Source: an uncultured Bacteroidales bacterium (GTDB lineage: Bacteria > Bacteroidota > Bacteroidia > Bacteroidales > F082). Taken from it: DNA of 64,000 nucleotides. Both the position numbers and the translations under genes were made by a program. How positions within the stretch are numbered: the first letter of the stretch is position 1; every line of letters begins with the position of its first letter. The notes under the pieces are model-generated. The model was given only the letters and a program-made list of their open reading frames with translations, ran no database searches and was not told the DNA's origin. The stretch lies in NCBI GenBank assembly GCA_905236635.1, contig CAJOCJ010000001.1:62001-126000 (forward strand). The letters are read 5' to 3'. Below, in pieces: positions 34,659 to 45,100 of this stretch.

Positions 34659-35294
34659 TTAACCTTTAATCTGATCTCTAAATGACTTTCCGATTTCCAT
34701 TATTAATGCGTCATAATTGTCTTTTGTGGTTTTATTATTATTTATTGTAGTCTCTGCTTCCTCTTTAGAAATAGTTGGATTAAATGTTTCCTCATTTAGT
34801 TGAGACCTAATATCAACGAGCCTTAACTTACCGAATTGGAATTGTTCAAATTGCCCAATCAATTTGATCAGTTTATTATAATGGTCTTCTTCTATAAGCA
34901 ACAGATTATCATCTATTGCTTTCCTCGTTAATCTTATTTGTTCACCAAAAGAAGGGATTTGCATTGGATCTGCTTTTAACCATAGCATATCTGCTTGTTG
35001 TTTAGTGATTTGCAATGTTTTCCACAAATCATTGTATAGTTCAAATTGCTTCTCGGAATACCTTACAAACTGCAGTTTCGTTTTTTCCAGCTCACTTTTT
35101 GTACTTTCTAATTCTCTTGCATACTTGCTTTTCAGTTCTTCCAATTCTTGCTCATGTTTGTTATTGTACGAATCAAGCAAACGCTGAGACATGAAACCGC
35201 CAAACCATTTTGCTAGTGCAATCACAATAACACTTGCTCCACCAACAGAAGCAAAAAATGCAGTTGCCAGTTTAATACAATCAATCCATTCCAT
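34659..35294 (-). CDS. membrane-anchored coiled-coil protein, unknown function
   Basis: Protein of 211 aa. An N-terminal hydrophobic helix (about residues 10-33) is followed by a charged coiled coil of roughly 45 residues (about 42-85) and a helical tail rich in Q, L and K. The shape resembles small membrane proteins found near phage-defence genes, but I cannot name a family. Its ATG lies 1 base after the stop of the YGSxYS-repeat gene, so the two are almost certainly co-translated. Confidence 0.6.
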   Translation of the reverse strand: MEWIDCIKLATAFFASVGGASVIVIALAKWFGGFMSQRLLDSYNNKHEQELEELKSKYARELESTKSELEKTKLQFVRYSEKQFELYNDLWKTLQITKQQADMLWLKADPMQIPSFGEQIRLTRKAIDDNLLLIEEDHYNKLIKLIGQFEQFQFGKLRLVDIRSQLNEETFNPTISKEEAETTINNNKTTKDNYDALIMEIGKSFRDQIKG

Positions 35295-35295
35295 A

Positions 35296-35637
35296 TTAAT
35301 ACAAATTATTAATTCTCATCCACGATTCTATTTGGTGAGGATTAACACTCCCAAACAAAAATGGATTTAACGTTAAATAACCATATTTTACTCCTCTCAA
35401 ATAAATAGTAGGAGGTGTAGATGTATATGGATTATTTGGACTTAACGACGAATATGGACTTCCATAAATACCATACGGGTTTTTTGTCGAGACCACGGAG
35501 TATTGACTCCCATATAATCCATAAACATTGAGAATTGATTCCGGGTCGTAAATGTTTAATGAAAGCTTTCCAAGATATTGGCCATCATTTGCTACAATAA
35601 AAGATTCATGTCTATCTATTCTATCTTTTACACTCAT
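35296..35637 (-). CDS. small YGSxYS-repeat protein
   Basis: Protein of 113 aa. The N-terminal half (VANDGQYLGKLSLNIYDPES) introduces short imperfect repeats VYGLYGSQYS, IYGSPYSSLSPNNPY and then STPPTIYLRG. This Tyr/Gly/Ser/Asn/Pro-rich module recurs as a small domain in hypothetical proteins of several phyla, often near the end of the chain; I know of no function. It lacks a signal peptide. Start at ATG 35637. Confidence 0.55.
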   Translation of the reverse strand: MSVKDRIDRHESFIVANDGQYLGKLSLNIYDPESILNVYGLYGSQYSVVSTKNPYGIYGSPYSSLSPNNPYTSTPPTIYLRGVKYGYLTLNPFLFGSVNPHQIESWMRINNLY

Positions 35638-35650
35638 AATGTATGGTGAT

Positions 35651-35678
35651 TTATTATTATTTATTATTATTTATTATT
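35651..35678. repeat. TTATTATTAT microsatellite
   Basis: A 10-base unit TTATTATTAT repeated 2.8 times (35651-35678) between two genes of the accessory unit. The last copy overlaps the end of the possible 26-aa ORF and creates its stop codons. Confidence 0.7.
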
Positions 35679-35747
35679 CCTGAGAAGACTCTCTGTACAA
35701 TCGTCGAAGCCACATTCTTTTGCTATTTCTCCAACCGTTTTACTCAT
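35667..35747 (-). CDS. possible 26-aa ORF after the HEPN-like gene
   Basis: ATG at 35747 overlaps the end of the upstream gene (GATGAGTAA), and the frame runs MSKTVGEIAKECGF, then DDCTESLLRNNK, to TAA at 35667. Composition and coupling make it plausible, and it resembles the start of a helix-turn-helix. It may be the truncated end of a longer gene, cut by the microsatellite that follows. Real expression is unproven. Confidence 0.3.
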   Translation of the reverse strand: MSKTVGEIAKECGFDDCTESLLRNNK

Positions 35748-36855
35748 CTTCAATAAGTTCCTTTAATTCATCTACCTTTTGGAGTAACACTCCTTTGTTT
35801 CCGTCAATATTATTCAACAAATCCAGAATCTCTTTTGCAAGCTGTTTTTCTGGGCTTATCAACCTTTCTTTTAGGGGGAAAGGGTATGATATCTGAATTC
35901 TATTTTCAGAGCTTTTAAAATAGAAATCTTTCAAATTCCAATGAGGCTCCCGATTTACGCGAACAATTTTACCAATTTTCTCATTCCATAGATTATTTCG
36001 ATAACCATATTTAGAAATCAACACAATTGCAAAAGCCATAATTGAGTTAATTGCATAATCGAGTCGAGCACAGGGAAATTCCTTTTCTCTATTATGTTTG
36101 ATTTTATTATAGCCATCATACCAAGGGATTTTGTCTCCTCGCCATTCTGCAAATGGCGAAAAAGACCCTAATTCAGGAAATCGATAAAAACTCAACTCAT
36201 ATTCATCTAATCGTAATGCCTCTTTCAATTGATAGTAATCTTTCATTTGAAAGTATCTCCCGCTCGGTTTAACTCCATTTCGCTCCAGTATTATATGCAT
36301 CATAGAGTCAATTTCGGTACAAGCCAAAATGATAATGTTTCTAATAGCATGACCATAAACATTGCCTTGTTCTTTTTGTGGAGCAACTACTTTAAACACC
36401 GCATCCAAATCATCAAGCACAATTTCTAATTGACGTAACAAATTAGAATATTCTTGATAATTGGTTATTGATAAATCTCTGTAAAATTCCAATGAAGGCA
36501 CTGATTCATTATAGGGAACAAATAAACCATCCCTGAAATTGTTAGTAAACAATGGCCTATAAATTGAATTGTAATATTGGCCATAATCTAACTCCATTTG
36601 AATCAACTCACATTTGAAACTAGATTTGTCATTCGGTGGTAATGGCCCAATATCACATAGTTTCTTATATAAACTATCTATACCTATTGTCGCGAAATCA
36701 TCAATTGGAATGCCGTCGGGAGTCCAAAAGCCATTCTCATCGGCTGAAAGGACAATAGCATAACCTTCATGAAACCAGATGGGAACACATATTATTTTGT
36801 TATCCTCATACAAATATTCGAGCTTGTAAATATACAATCCTTCTGATCGTTCCAT
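35740..36855 (-). CDS. putative HEPN-like protein of the accessory unit
   Basis: Protein of 371 aa with no signal peptide. The central part (about 160-290) is helical and contains HAIRNIIILACTEIDSMMHI and, near residue 250, WYDGYNKIKHNREKEF. This resembles the helical HEPN-type families in defence loci, but a clean Rx4-6H motif is not certain, so the assignment is tentative. ATG 36855 lies 4 bases after the methylase stop with AAAGGG upstream; ATG 36873 would overlap the methylase by 14 bases. Position directly after the methylase implies co-function. Confidence 0.5.
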   Translation of the reverse strand: MERSEGLYIYKLEYLYEDNKIICVPIWFHEGYAIVLSADENGFWTPDGIPIDDFATIGIDSLYKKLCDIGPLPPNDKSSFKCELIQMELDYGQYYNSIYRPLFTNNFRDGLFVPYNESVPSLEFYRDLSITNYQEYSNLLRQLEIVLDDLDAVFKVVAPQKEQGNVYGHAIRNIIILACTEIDSMMHIILERNGVKPSGRYFQMKDYYQLKEALRLDEYELSFYRFPELGSFSPFAEWRGDKIPWYDGYNKIKHNREKEFPCARLDYAINSIMAFAIVLISKYGYRNNLWNEKIGKIVRVNREPHWNLKDFYFKSSENRIQISYPFPLKERLISPEKQLAKEILDLLNNIDGNKGVLLQKVDELKELIEDE

Positions 36856-36859
36856 TGTT

Positions 36860-39800
36860 TCACACCCTTTCATATTCTTCTCTCGTTATCTCCGTCTCCG
36901 GATCCACCACTAGCACCTCATCATAACTCAACCCGTATAGTTTATAAACGAGAAAATCAATCTTATTCTCTAATTCACTCGTGTCTGCCTGGGGGTCTTC
37001 CTTTTTGTCAGATAAAATATTGTTAACGATTTTTACAATATCAGCTTGAACATTAACATCAAACATAAACTGGGGAAGGGGCAGTGATGCTAATTCATCT
37101 CGTTGTACATGAAGAGTGGGGAAAGTGGATTCATAAAACCAACGCAACACTTTAGAATTAAGCAAGGCTGATAGTGTTTTTAGTAAGTCTTCATTACGTT
37201 GCTCGTCTTCGACTATGATCACATCTTTTACATAATAACAATCATTATCAAACGTTGCCATTAACCCACCACCCGTATCACGAACAAGAACTTTAGGCTG
37301 TTCGAAACGATCTGAAGAACCTGGTCGAGCTGTCTTTTTATTCATTCGCATGACCAATGGCTCATATATAACATACTCTCCATTAAAACAGATTGACCAA
37401 CGATTAATATCAGCTCCACGAACCAATTTTTTACATGACTTTGATATGGCAGGATTAAATGTTAGGAATTTTTCATCATCACCAGTCTTTAATCCAAAAG
37501 ATAACAAGAATTTATCCCCTAACTTAACCGCCTCTCTTTCCAACTTGTGTTTTAAATTTGTTCCATCTATATCTACTGACAAATCAAAAACATTTTTATA
37601 TGTGGTGTAGTATACTGATTGATATATCCCTGTATAAATTATTCTATTCAAATTAACCGTATCACTAATTACGGCTGTTAAGATTTGATGACCTGCAGAA
37701 ATACCTTTAGTAAACAGGACTATGCATGTTTTAACAGTTGCAGAGTCAAACACATCAGTAGTAAAGTCAACAATTCTATCAACATTAGCGGTTTGCAAAA
37801 TATAATTGCGTGTTTTTTCAAAGCTATCCAAACGCAACCACCCGTCAGAAACAATAAAAGAAACAACGCCGTATTTCCCTACTAATTTCAAGGCTTTTTC
37901 TATGAAACAAACATAAATATCTGCTTTTTTCTCATAGGTTGAATAATTACTCCATAATTGCTTCTTTGTTTCTTCGTCAAGATGATGGGGTCTAATATAC
38001 GGCGGGTTCCCTATTACCACATCAAAACCTTCACCTACTCCAAACATCCACTCGGGGTCAAAGAAGGGCGAAGTGGAATTCTGGTCGAACATGTCCCATT
38101 GTGCAAGTTGTTGGGCTTCCTCGTTGCCGATGGAGCCTGATTCTTTCAACATGTCGGCAATTTCGGTGCGCAAAGTGGCTACACGTTCCTTGTACTTACG
38201 CTTGGTCTTCACCGTTTTGGCTCCGAATATGCGGTGCTTGGCCTCTTTCAATGCTTTTTCCTTCTCCCGAATAGTGTCGGAATCGAACAGGTTAGCTTCT
38301 TTCTTTTCTAACCCTATCAAAGTATTAGCCGCCACAAACTTGGCTTCAAGGTTCGGTAACGGACGGATGCCGAAGTTATCCACAGGATTGTTGTTGGTCT
38401 TTTGGTCCACCACCAACGAGATGAAAAACCGTAATTTGCTGATCTGTATGGCAATGGGCTGGATGTCCACGCCATAAATGCAGTTCTCTATCAGATAGAG
38501 CTTACGGGCATAGTCGGGACGGTTGATGCTTTCGTTGAAGCTGCGCTCAATGTCGGCCACCATTTCTGCACGCTCTTCGTCACTGGCGTTTTGATATACT
38601 TCGGATGTTTCGCTAATGGCATTGTTGAGCATCACCTCCTTCCACATCGTGTTGTCAGGGTCGATGCGGTTGAGGATATGTACCATTTGTTGTAACATAC
38701 CCATCGGAAATGCTCCGGAGCCACAAGCGGGGTCGAGCACCTTGCAGTCATACAAAGCCTTCATGATCCGGCGTTTCTGATCTGCAGTCAGGTCGGTCGT
38801 CTCATCGGTGTATTGTATCAACTTACGGAACTCTGGTTCCAAATCGTCGCCGACAGTGCGTTTGAGATGCGCCACAAGGCTCTCGTCAACCATATATTGC
38901 ACAATCTCGCGCGGTGTATAGAATGAGCCTGTTTGCTTACGGGCTGTGGTCTGTGTTTCAGGATTGTAGGATGCCAACATGTTTTCAAACACCTTGCCCA
39001 ACAATTCCGGATCGAGCGAAACCTCTTGGTCGAAAGGCGTGTTCTCCTCCACGGTGAAGTTGTAACGTTTCAAAATGTCGATAATACCACGGGCACTCAC
39101 TTTTTTCTTCTTGGCATCGCCGTACCATTCCGAAAGGTCGATGTTGCGCCCCACATCCTCGCCAAAGAAAAGATAGTCAGGAACAATCAGTTGCCTTGCA
39201 ATCACTTCACGGTCGGTGAAAGCATCGATATAGACTCCGTTGTCCTTGTCGTCGAGGCAGTCGAAAAGTCCACCATTGAGGAAAGGTACATATTTGTTTG
39301 CTAATTCTACAAATTTGTCCGGATTGATAAACAAATCCTCATGCCGCATCAACTTGTTGTTGTCGTAGTCGCCCCGGCCGTTGCGGAAACGGCGTTCGCT
39401 TATGGTATCTTTGCCCTCAGGTGTAATCGGGCTGTTTAGCATGGCAAAAAACAGATTTTGCAAAATGCCTTTGTAATAATGGCTTTCCTCCGACTTTCCA
39501 AACAAATTCACTTTGGCGTTGGGCGTGAAGCCTTTGATCAAGTTGTTGGCAATATATTGCTCATCGAAGAACTCATCAGGGACAAGATGCCGCTGCTTGA
39601 TGAACCACACAAATATCAATCGGGTGATGAGGCGAATCATCGCCTCTGCATTGTATTTCTGATTGTCTTCCAGCGTCTTCAAGTCGTTTGGGAAGCGCAC
39701 CACCATAATGGCCCATGCATACCAGTCGCTGAGTTCCTGGTAGAAGGCCTTGGTGAGCACCTCCACTGAAAAACGGTTCCTCAAATCCTCAACGCTCATC

Positions 39801-40255
39801 ACTCTGCCATATTCGTTCAGGTACTTGTTAGGTGTGTAGTATGCAATGCCTTTACCTAAATAATAGGAATAACGGTGAGGATTAGAATATTTCCTACCTA
39901 CACGGGCAGATTCGGCCTTCTGCTCCAATGTTATTTCTATAAGGGAGAAACGGTAGTTGCTGTTGTCGTCCTCCGGAACGAAGAAGATAAGTGCGCGTTC
40001 GCAGAACTCATCAGCCAACAGACGGAATGCTTCTTTTGTCAACCCCACTCGGGCATCGTGTTTCGAAGAATGTTTCACTTCATAAATGACAAGTCCCAAC
40101 GACTCGCATTCGCCCAAGCGTGTCACCTTCTGTGTATATTGGAACTGTACAGGATTGGAGACGCTTGTTTCTTCATGTTTGAAATCTTCTGGCAAAAAGT
40201 TAATTCTCAAGAAGTTAAGAAAGTCGTTTCTATTATATGGTTGGTTGAATTGCAT
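36860..40255 (-). CDS. Eco57I-type DNA adenine methylase/restriction-modification protein
   Basis: Large protein of 1131 aa. The central domain has SAM motif I VLDPACGSGAFPMG (about 510) and catalytic motif IV VIGNPPYIRP (about 748), the NPPY of N6-adenine methylases. The N-terminal 150 residues include LGLVIYEVKHSS, possibly a degenerate PD-(D/E)XK region. The C-terminal 330 residues are probably target recognition. It starts 5 bases after the AlbA_2 gene. Base composition changes near residue 735: 31/60 G+C in bases 38101-38160 against 21/60 in 37681-37740. This suggests exchange of the recognition domain. Confidence 0.88.
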   Translation of the reverse strand: MQFNQPYNRNDFLNFLRINFLPEDFKHEETSVSNPVQFQYTQKVTRLGECESLGLVIYEVKHSSKHDARVGLTKEAFRLLADEFCERALIFFVPEDDNSNYRFSLIEITLEQKAESARVGRKYSNPHRYSYYLGKGIAYYTPNKYLNEYGRVMSVEDLRNRFSVEVLTKAFYQELSDWYAWAIMVVRFPNDLKTLEDNQKYNAEAMIRLITRLIFVWFIKQRHLVPDEFFDEQYIANNLIKGFTPNAKVNLFGKSEESHYYKGILQNLFFAMLNSPITPEGKDTISERRFRNGRGDYDNNKLMRHEDLFINPDKFVELANKYVPFLNGGLFDCLDDKDNGVYIDAFTDREVIARQLIVPDYLFFGEDVGRNIDLSEWYGDAKKKKVSARGIIDILKRYNFTVEENTPFDQEVSLDPELLGKVFENMLASYNPETQTTARKQTGSFYTPREIVQYMVDESLVAHLKRTVGDDLEPEFRKLIQYTDETTDLTADQKRRIMKALYDCKVLDPACGSGAFPMGMLQQMVHILNRIDPDNTMWKEVMLNNAISETSEVYQNASDEERAEMVADIERSFNESINRPDYARKLYLIENCIYGVDIQPIAIQISKLRFFISLVVDQKTNNNPVDNFGIRPLPNLEAKFVAANTLIGLEKKEANLFDSDTIREKEKALKEAKHRIFGAKTVKTKRKYKERVATLRTEIADMLKESGSIGNEEAQQLAQWDMFDQNSTSPFFDPEWMFGVGEGFDVVIGNPPYIRPHHLDEETKKQLWSNYSTYEKKADIYVCFIEKALKLVGKYGVVSFIVSDGWLRLDSFEKTRNYILQTANVDRIVDFTTDVFDSATVKTCIVLFTKGISAGHQILTAVISDTVNLNRIIYTGIYQSVYYTTYKNVFDLSVDIDGTNLKHKLEREAVKLGDKFLLSFGLKTGDDEKFLTFNPAISKSCKKLVRGADINRWSICFNGEYVIYEPLVMRMNKKTARPGSSDRFEQPKVLVRDTGGGLMATFDNDCYYVKDVIIVEDEQRNEDLLKTLSALLNSKVLRWFYESTFPTLHVQRDELASLPLPQFMFDVNVQADIVKIVNNILSDKKEDPQADTSELENKIDFLVYKLYGLSYDEVLVVDPETEITREEYERV

Positions 40256-40260
40256 AGTCT

Positions 40261-42153
40261 TTATTTTTTCTTTTTTGTGGTATATTGTTGTTTTGGATGT
40301 TTTATCATTTCAGGAATGGTAAAAAACAATTTACCTTGTTTAATAAGAGGACTTAAATAATGGTTTTTCATAGAAACTTTGTTTCGATGTAGCAAAGAAG
40401 CGATTTCTGCCAAACTTAAAGGTTGAAAAGTACATAAATCCACAATAAGACTTTCCATGTCTTTTGCAACCATTCGTTTTCCCATTTTCCCAATTCTTTT
40501 TTTCAATTCATCTGGCAATTCTTCAGTTCTACACATTTCTTCGTTACCATGATACATTTCTTCGTTACCATGATACATTTCTTCGTTACCATGATACATT
40601 TCTTCGTTACCATGATACATTTCCCCATCACCATAATACATTTCTCTGCCATTAAGCGATATGAATTCCTGTCCGGCAATGTAATAGGCGTTCTTCCCTT
40701 GGCCTTTCAATTCAAACAATCCCTTTTCACACATGCGGTGGAGATCAAAAGATGCTTTTCGGGTTGTGATGTCACTGTTTAATTGCCGATAGGTGATATT
40801 ATCGATGGCTCCCAATTCACGCATAAAAATAAGAGAAAGCCTTTGTTCATTATTCAGGTCATAATTGGCAAACAGAGCAAGCCACCTAACATCTTCTTCG
40901 CCTAACAAATGATGCAACAGCAAACGGACAGTGAACAAATTAGTTTCACGACTGGATTCAAAGGTGGGTGGCATGAGATGTGCCGTCTTCATTTGATCGC
41001 GCATCGATCTAATACCAGAACCCTTAGTTTCTGCCAAGTTGGTATCGTGGAAAATAGCACTGATAAAGGGATTCCTCAATTCCGAACCTGGTTCTCCAAG
41101 ATGTTCGGGTGATTTTAGTGAAAAGCCCGGATTGGTAATTTCAATGCGGTTGGAGTAGCGAATAATCTGTATAGGTCGATTGACTCTAAAAGAACGGTGC
41201 ATGAAAGCATTGACGATAGCTTCGCGCAAGGTATCATTAGGAATGTCAATCGGTGTAAAGGCTTGCAGATTGTCACCCTTGAGTTCAAATCCTTTGGGAA
41301 GGTCATCAGTTATTGCATTAACCGCCCTGTTCACCAATAATATGAACGCTCCGCGCATGTCAATAGTGTGCTCAAAACGCTTATCGGAGCTTTCAACCCA
41401 TCGGTTGCCTGGAACTCGAATGTAATCCACTCTTAATGCAGGCATCAACCTTCGTAAAGCCATAGATTTACCAAAAACAATCAACCCAACATTAGTGAGT
41501 ACATAATTTCCGGTAGGGTCTTTTTCACAAGCTTTCAATGCCAAGAGCAACTCCGTGTCCTCATAGGCAAGTTCCTCAGCGGCAGGATTCACTTGTTTTC
41601 GCAATTTCCGATAATACGAAACCGCGTTTTCATCTATGTCGTCCAAACTAGACCCTTTCACAATGACGGTTTCAATACTATCGGCAGATGAATAAAAAAC
41701 GGACAAATCTTCCTCTGTACATTTTTGATCAGTAGAGCCAATTCTGCGATATGCACCCTGAGGCAACCCTCTATTTTCAAAGTACACCGGTTTATGAGCA
41801 GCGGGGACTTCTTCAACCTTTACTATTATTACCGTTTTACCTTCGAAGGTCTCTTGCTTAATTTGAGGACGAAGGCGGATATTAAAAACAGAAGCGCATT
41901 GGTTGGCAAGATCTGATTGGACTTTGTCGGGATTTGAGATGTTCTCTGGCTCATAAATAGGGAAACCCTGTTCATCAAAACCTTTTCTAACTGCACCCAA
42001 AAGCAAATAACCACCTCCTAAATCAGGTTCATTGGCAAAAGCACAAACGGTTTCCAAGATGCTTTTCCCAACCTCAGAAGAGCGTTTCGCTTCAATTTTG
42101 ACGTTTTCATCGCCAGAATTCAACTCCTCAAATAAAATTCGCGCTGTTTTCAT
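40261..42153 (-). CDS. AlbA_2/Schlafen-type ATP-binding regulator with winged helix
   Basis: Protein of 630 aa. The AlbA_2 (Schlafen) domain spans about 5-130, with NVKIEAKRS and the conserved ETVCAFANEPDLGGGYLLLG. A GHKL-type ATPase-like domain follows (about 280-420) with REAIVNAFMHRSF and ITNPGF. The C-terminal part looks like winged helices. Between them lies a run of the heptapeptide EEMYHGN repeated four to five times, encoded by a 21-bp tandem repeat. The ATG at 42153 overlaps the helicase stop (ATGA); a longer frame to 42207 is rejected. Probably the regulatory or sensing part of the unit. Confidence 0.82.
   Translation of the reverse strand: MKTARILFEELNSGDENVKIEAKRSSEVGKSILETVCAFANEPDLGGGYLLLGAVRKGFDEQGFPIYEPENISNPDKVQSDLANQCASVFNIRLRPQIKQETFEGKTVIIVKVEEVPAAHKPVYFENRGLPQGAYRRIGSTDQKCTEEDLSVFYSSADSIETVIVKGSSLDDIDENAVSYYRKLRKQVNPAAEELAYEDTELLLALKACEKDPTGNYVLTNVGLIVFGKSMALRRLMPALRVDYIRVPGNRWVESSDKRFEHTIDMRGAFILLVNRAVNAITDDLPKGFELKGDNLQAFTPIDIPNDTLREAIVNAFMHRSFRVNRPIQIIRYSNRIEITNPGFSLKSPEHLGEPGSELRNPFISAIFHDTNLAETKGSGIRSMRDQMKTAHLMPPTFESSRETNLFTVRLLLHHLLGEEDVRWLALFANYDLNNEQRLSLIFMRELGAIDNITYRQLNSDITTRKASFDLHRMCEKGLFELKGQGKNAYYIAGQEFISLNGREMYYGDGEMYHGNEEMYHGNEEMYHGNEEMYHGNEEMCRTEELPDELKKRIGKMGKRMVAKDMESLIVDLCTFQPLSLAEIASLLHRNKVSMKNHYLSPLIKQGKLFFTIPEMIKHPKQQYTTKKKK
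40533..40637. repeat. 21-bp in-frame tandem repeat
   Basis: Four perfect copies of ACATTTCTTCGTTACCATGAT (40533-40616) and a fifth degenerate one (40617-40637). The unit is a multiple of three and encodes EEMYHGN on the minus strand, so copy-number changes would lengthen or shorten the protein without breaking the frame. Confidence 0.95.
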
Positions 42154-45100
42154 TTCAATTCCTCCGCTAGTATGATTGATTCTTCGCCATCGTCCACATG
42201 ATTGCAAGTTTCAATGATACGATTGATATAATACTCATCTATCTGCTCTAAAAGACTTGGATATTCGGACGGCTTCAACTTGTTGATAAAACGAAGCTCA
42301 TAACCTGAAAGGCCGTCACTTTGGATGACCTTCATCAAATCTTTCAGATAATCAGCGGGCAATGCTTTTTTATTCAGCATAACTTTCACCTTCTGCATGG
42401 CTTCTAACCTGATTTTCTCGTTTTTATCCTGTACTTCGTTGCTGAAAAGATGCGCTTTGACAAGCTGATAAGCTGTGTCAAAACCTTCCGATAGAGCGGC
42501 CGGTTTTTCACTCTGCTCTGCTTCGAATAAGCCCATAGCCTGTTCGGCTGTTAACTGCTCAACCAACCCCTCTTCGTTTCCCAATTTAAAGACAAAATCA
42601 CTTCCTTTCTTTCCAAACATCAGCACTCCCTTATTTGGTTTTTCAGCAGTACGACCTGTTCTTGCTCGATGTGGAATTTCCATAGCCTCCTCATAAACCT
42701 CAGTACCCTTGAAGGCATTCAGCAACTTGAGATATTTGAGATCCCACGAAGCTTCCTCACTCTTTGCCATTTCTTTACGGTATTGTTCCAAAAAGTAGGA
42801 TTGGATTTCCTCATCTTTCGTCAACACTTTCGTATCCTCACCCATGATGGCGTGAATCATGGCCATTTTCAGTGTGGATATTTCCTTGGTACGAGTTTCC
42901 GACTCGCCAACATCGGTGGGAAAATAGTTATATATATAAAGTTTGCCAAACACCTTCTTGTTCACACGATTGATACGACCAATACGCTGGATGATACGTG
43001 TAGGATTGTATGGAATATCGTAGTTAATGACAGTTCCAGCCCGATGAAGGTTGTAGCCTTCAGAAATGGCATCTGTGGCAATTAGTATCTTGAAATCATC
43101 TTTTTGCAAATGAGACTTTTCACCTGCATTGAAATTGGCGTTGATAATGTTTTTATTCGACTGCGAAGCATCAGTCGAAGTATATTTGAACACCGGCAAC
43201 CCATAATCTTGCAATTCCTTGCCAAGATAATTGGCCGTATCAGCAAATTCAGTAAAGACAAGAACTTTACGTTTGGGGTCGCTATCAATTTGCTGTTTCA
43301 AGATGGTTTTAAATGATTCCAGTTTCGGATCGTTTTTGATTTTCCCATCTGTTCCGAACCATTGTTTCTGGATTTCTTGCAACAATGCCATATCAGATTT
43401 GATGTCATTAACAAAGGAATCTTTGATGTATTTCATGTCAATTTCAAAGAAGCCTCGTTTCTCATACTTCTCGTATGTTTCTGTTATCAAATCGTTCCCA
43501 TCGTCGTCTGTTTTATAAAAATCGTCAACATCTGGCAGGTTGCCTTTCTTATAAACAGGCATTTTTTTCTTGTCTTCAATCCACTTTAATATTTGTTTTG
43601 AAGAATTCAGCATATATTCCAACGACATTTTGAAAGCATTTTCCGAACTTTCAAAACGTCTTACTAACAACCGACGCATGAACTTTGCCACATTCGCTTG
43701 TCGTCCTAACAACAAGTTTAGCTCAACACCTGTTCTCTCCTCCAACAAATCCGACAATTCCTGCTTTAGTTCCTCTCTGATATAGAGTACTGGAGAGTAT
43801 CTGGCCGCTTTAAAACGGTAACGGCCGTCAGATTTGTCACTATCCTCATCTTCACTGATGCGGTCGAGCGTGTCTAAATACAAATCTTTCAAGCTGCTCA
43901 AATCATAATCCAATTCCACAGGGTCGTTGGGTATAACCAATTGAATGTTTTGCTGTTTGAGGTCTTCCGCATACTCAGGAATACCCATTAAGTCAATGCG
44001 CGAACGGCGGATCACTAATGGGCTGATAATGGAACGAATCTCATTAGCTATTTTACCCGCTTCTTTCGAAACCTCGTCATCCGACACTTTTCCTTCTCTC
44101 TGATATTTTTGCAATTGTTTATATGCCGCAATTAATTCTTTAAATTTCGCTCCCAAGTTATCCACTGTCTTCAATGTAGATTTAGTAGGAATTTGGAACA
44201 GCTTCAACATGGCATAGATATCGTCTGGCCTATTGTTGAACGGTGTTGCAGTCAGCAGCATGACCTTATTGCCAGAACAGAGCTGATGAAGTATGGTATA
44301 ATCTATGGTGTATTCATTACGGTAACGGTGCGCCTCGTCCACAACGATCAGATACTGCTCATTAGGCTTAACAATGCGTTCGTAATAATTTAGTGCTTCT
44401 TCCATTTTTCCTGACGTGAAGATAGAAGCTGTAAAACCAAAATCATCGCGATAGCCTTTCCACTGGTCTTCCAGATGAGGAGGACATATCACCAGCACCC
44501 TTAATCTCATGTTTCGTGCCACAGTAGAGGCAATAATACTTTTACCCAGCCCCACCACATCCGCCACAATTACACCATTATGATTCCGGATGGCATTGAT
44601 AGCCATCTGAACAGCATCGGTTTGATATTTCAAATTGGAAAACTTGCCATCGGTAATGTCGTATGGAGTCAAAAGGTTCTCTGTGGTCGGAATGGTAAAA
44701 TACTCCTTCAGCACACGCAAGTACATCTTGTATGGAGCATATAGTTTTTCAAACCAAATACGATCAACGATTTTGGTATCAAAATCTCCTAAATGCTCCT
44801 TGTCTGCAATCACTATTGCTTTATCCCAAAGTTCATTAAAAATGGTTTTTGCATCAATATACGAACCTTTATCGTTGAAACGGGCATTAATCTCTACCCT
44901 ACCAGCAAGTCCTTCATATGAGAGATTGCTCGAGCCAGTAATAACAGAGCCCGGATCCTCTCCAGCTTCGCTTATTTCATCCCGATAGTCGAAAATATAC
45001 ATCTTCGCATGGCAAGGTTCATCGGTTTTTCTGATCTCCAGACTGCCCTCTTTAATCTTGTTGTAAAACAATTTAAATGATTCCAACTTTGGTTGACTGT

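Noticed and set aside
40533-40637. Possible CRISPR array
   Set aside because: Repeats are directly adjacent without spacers, lie inside a coding frame, and have a period divisible by three.
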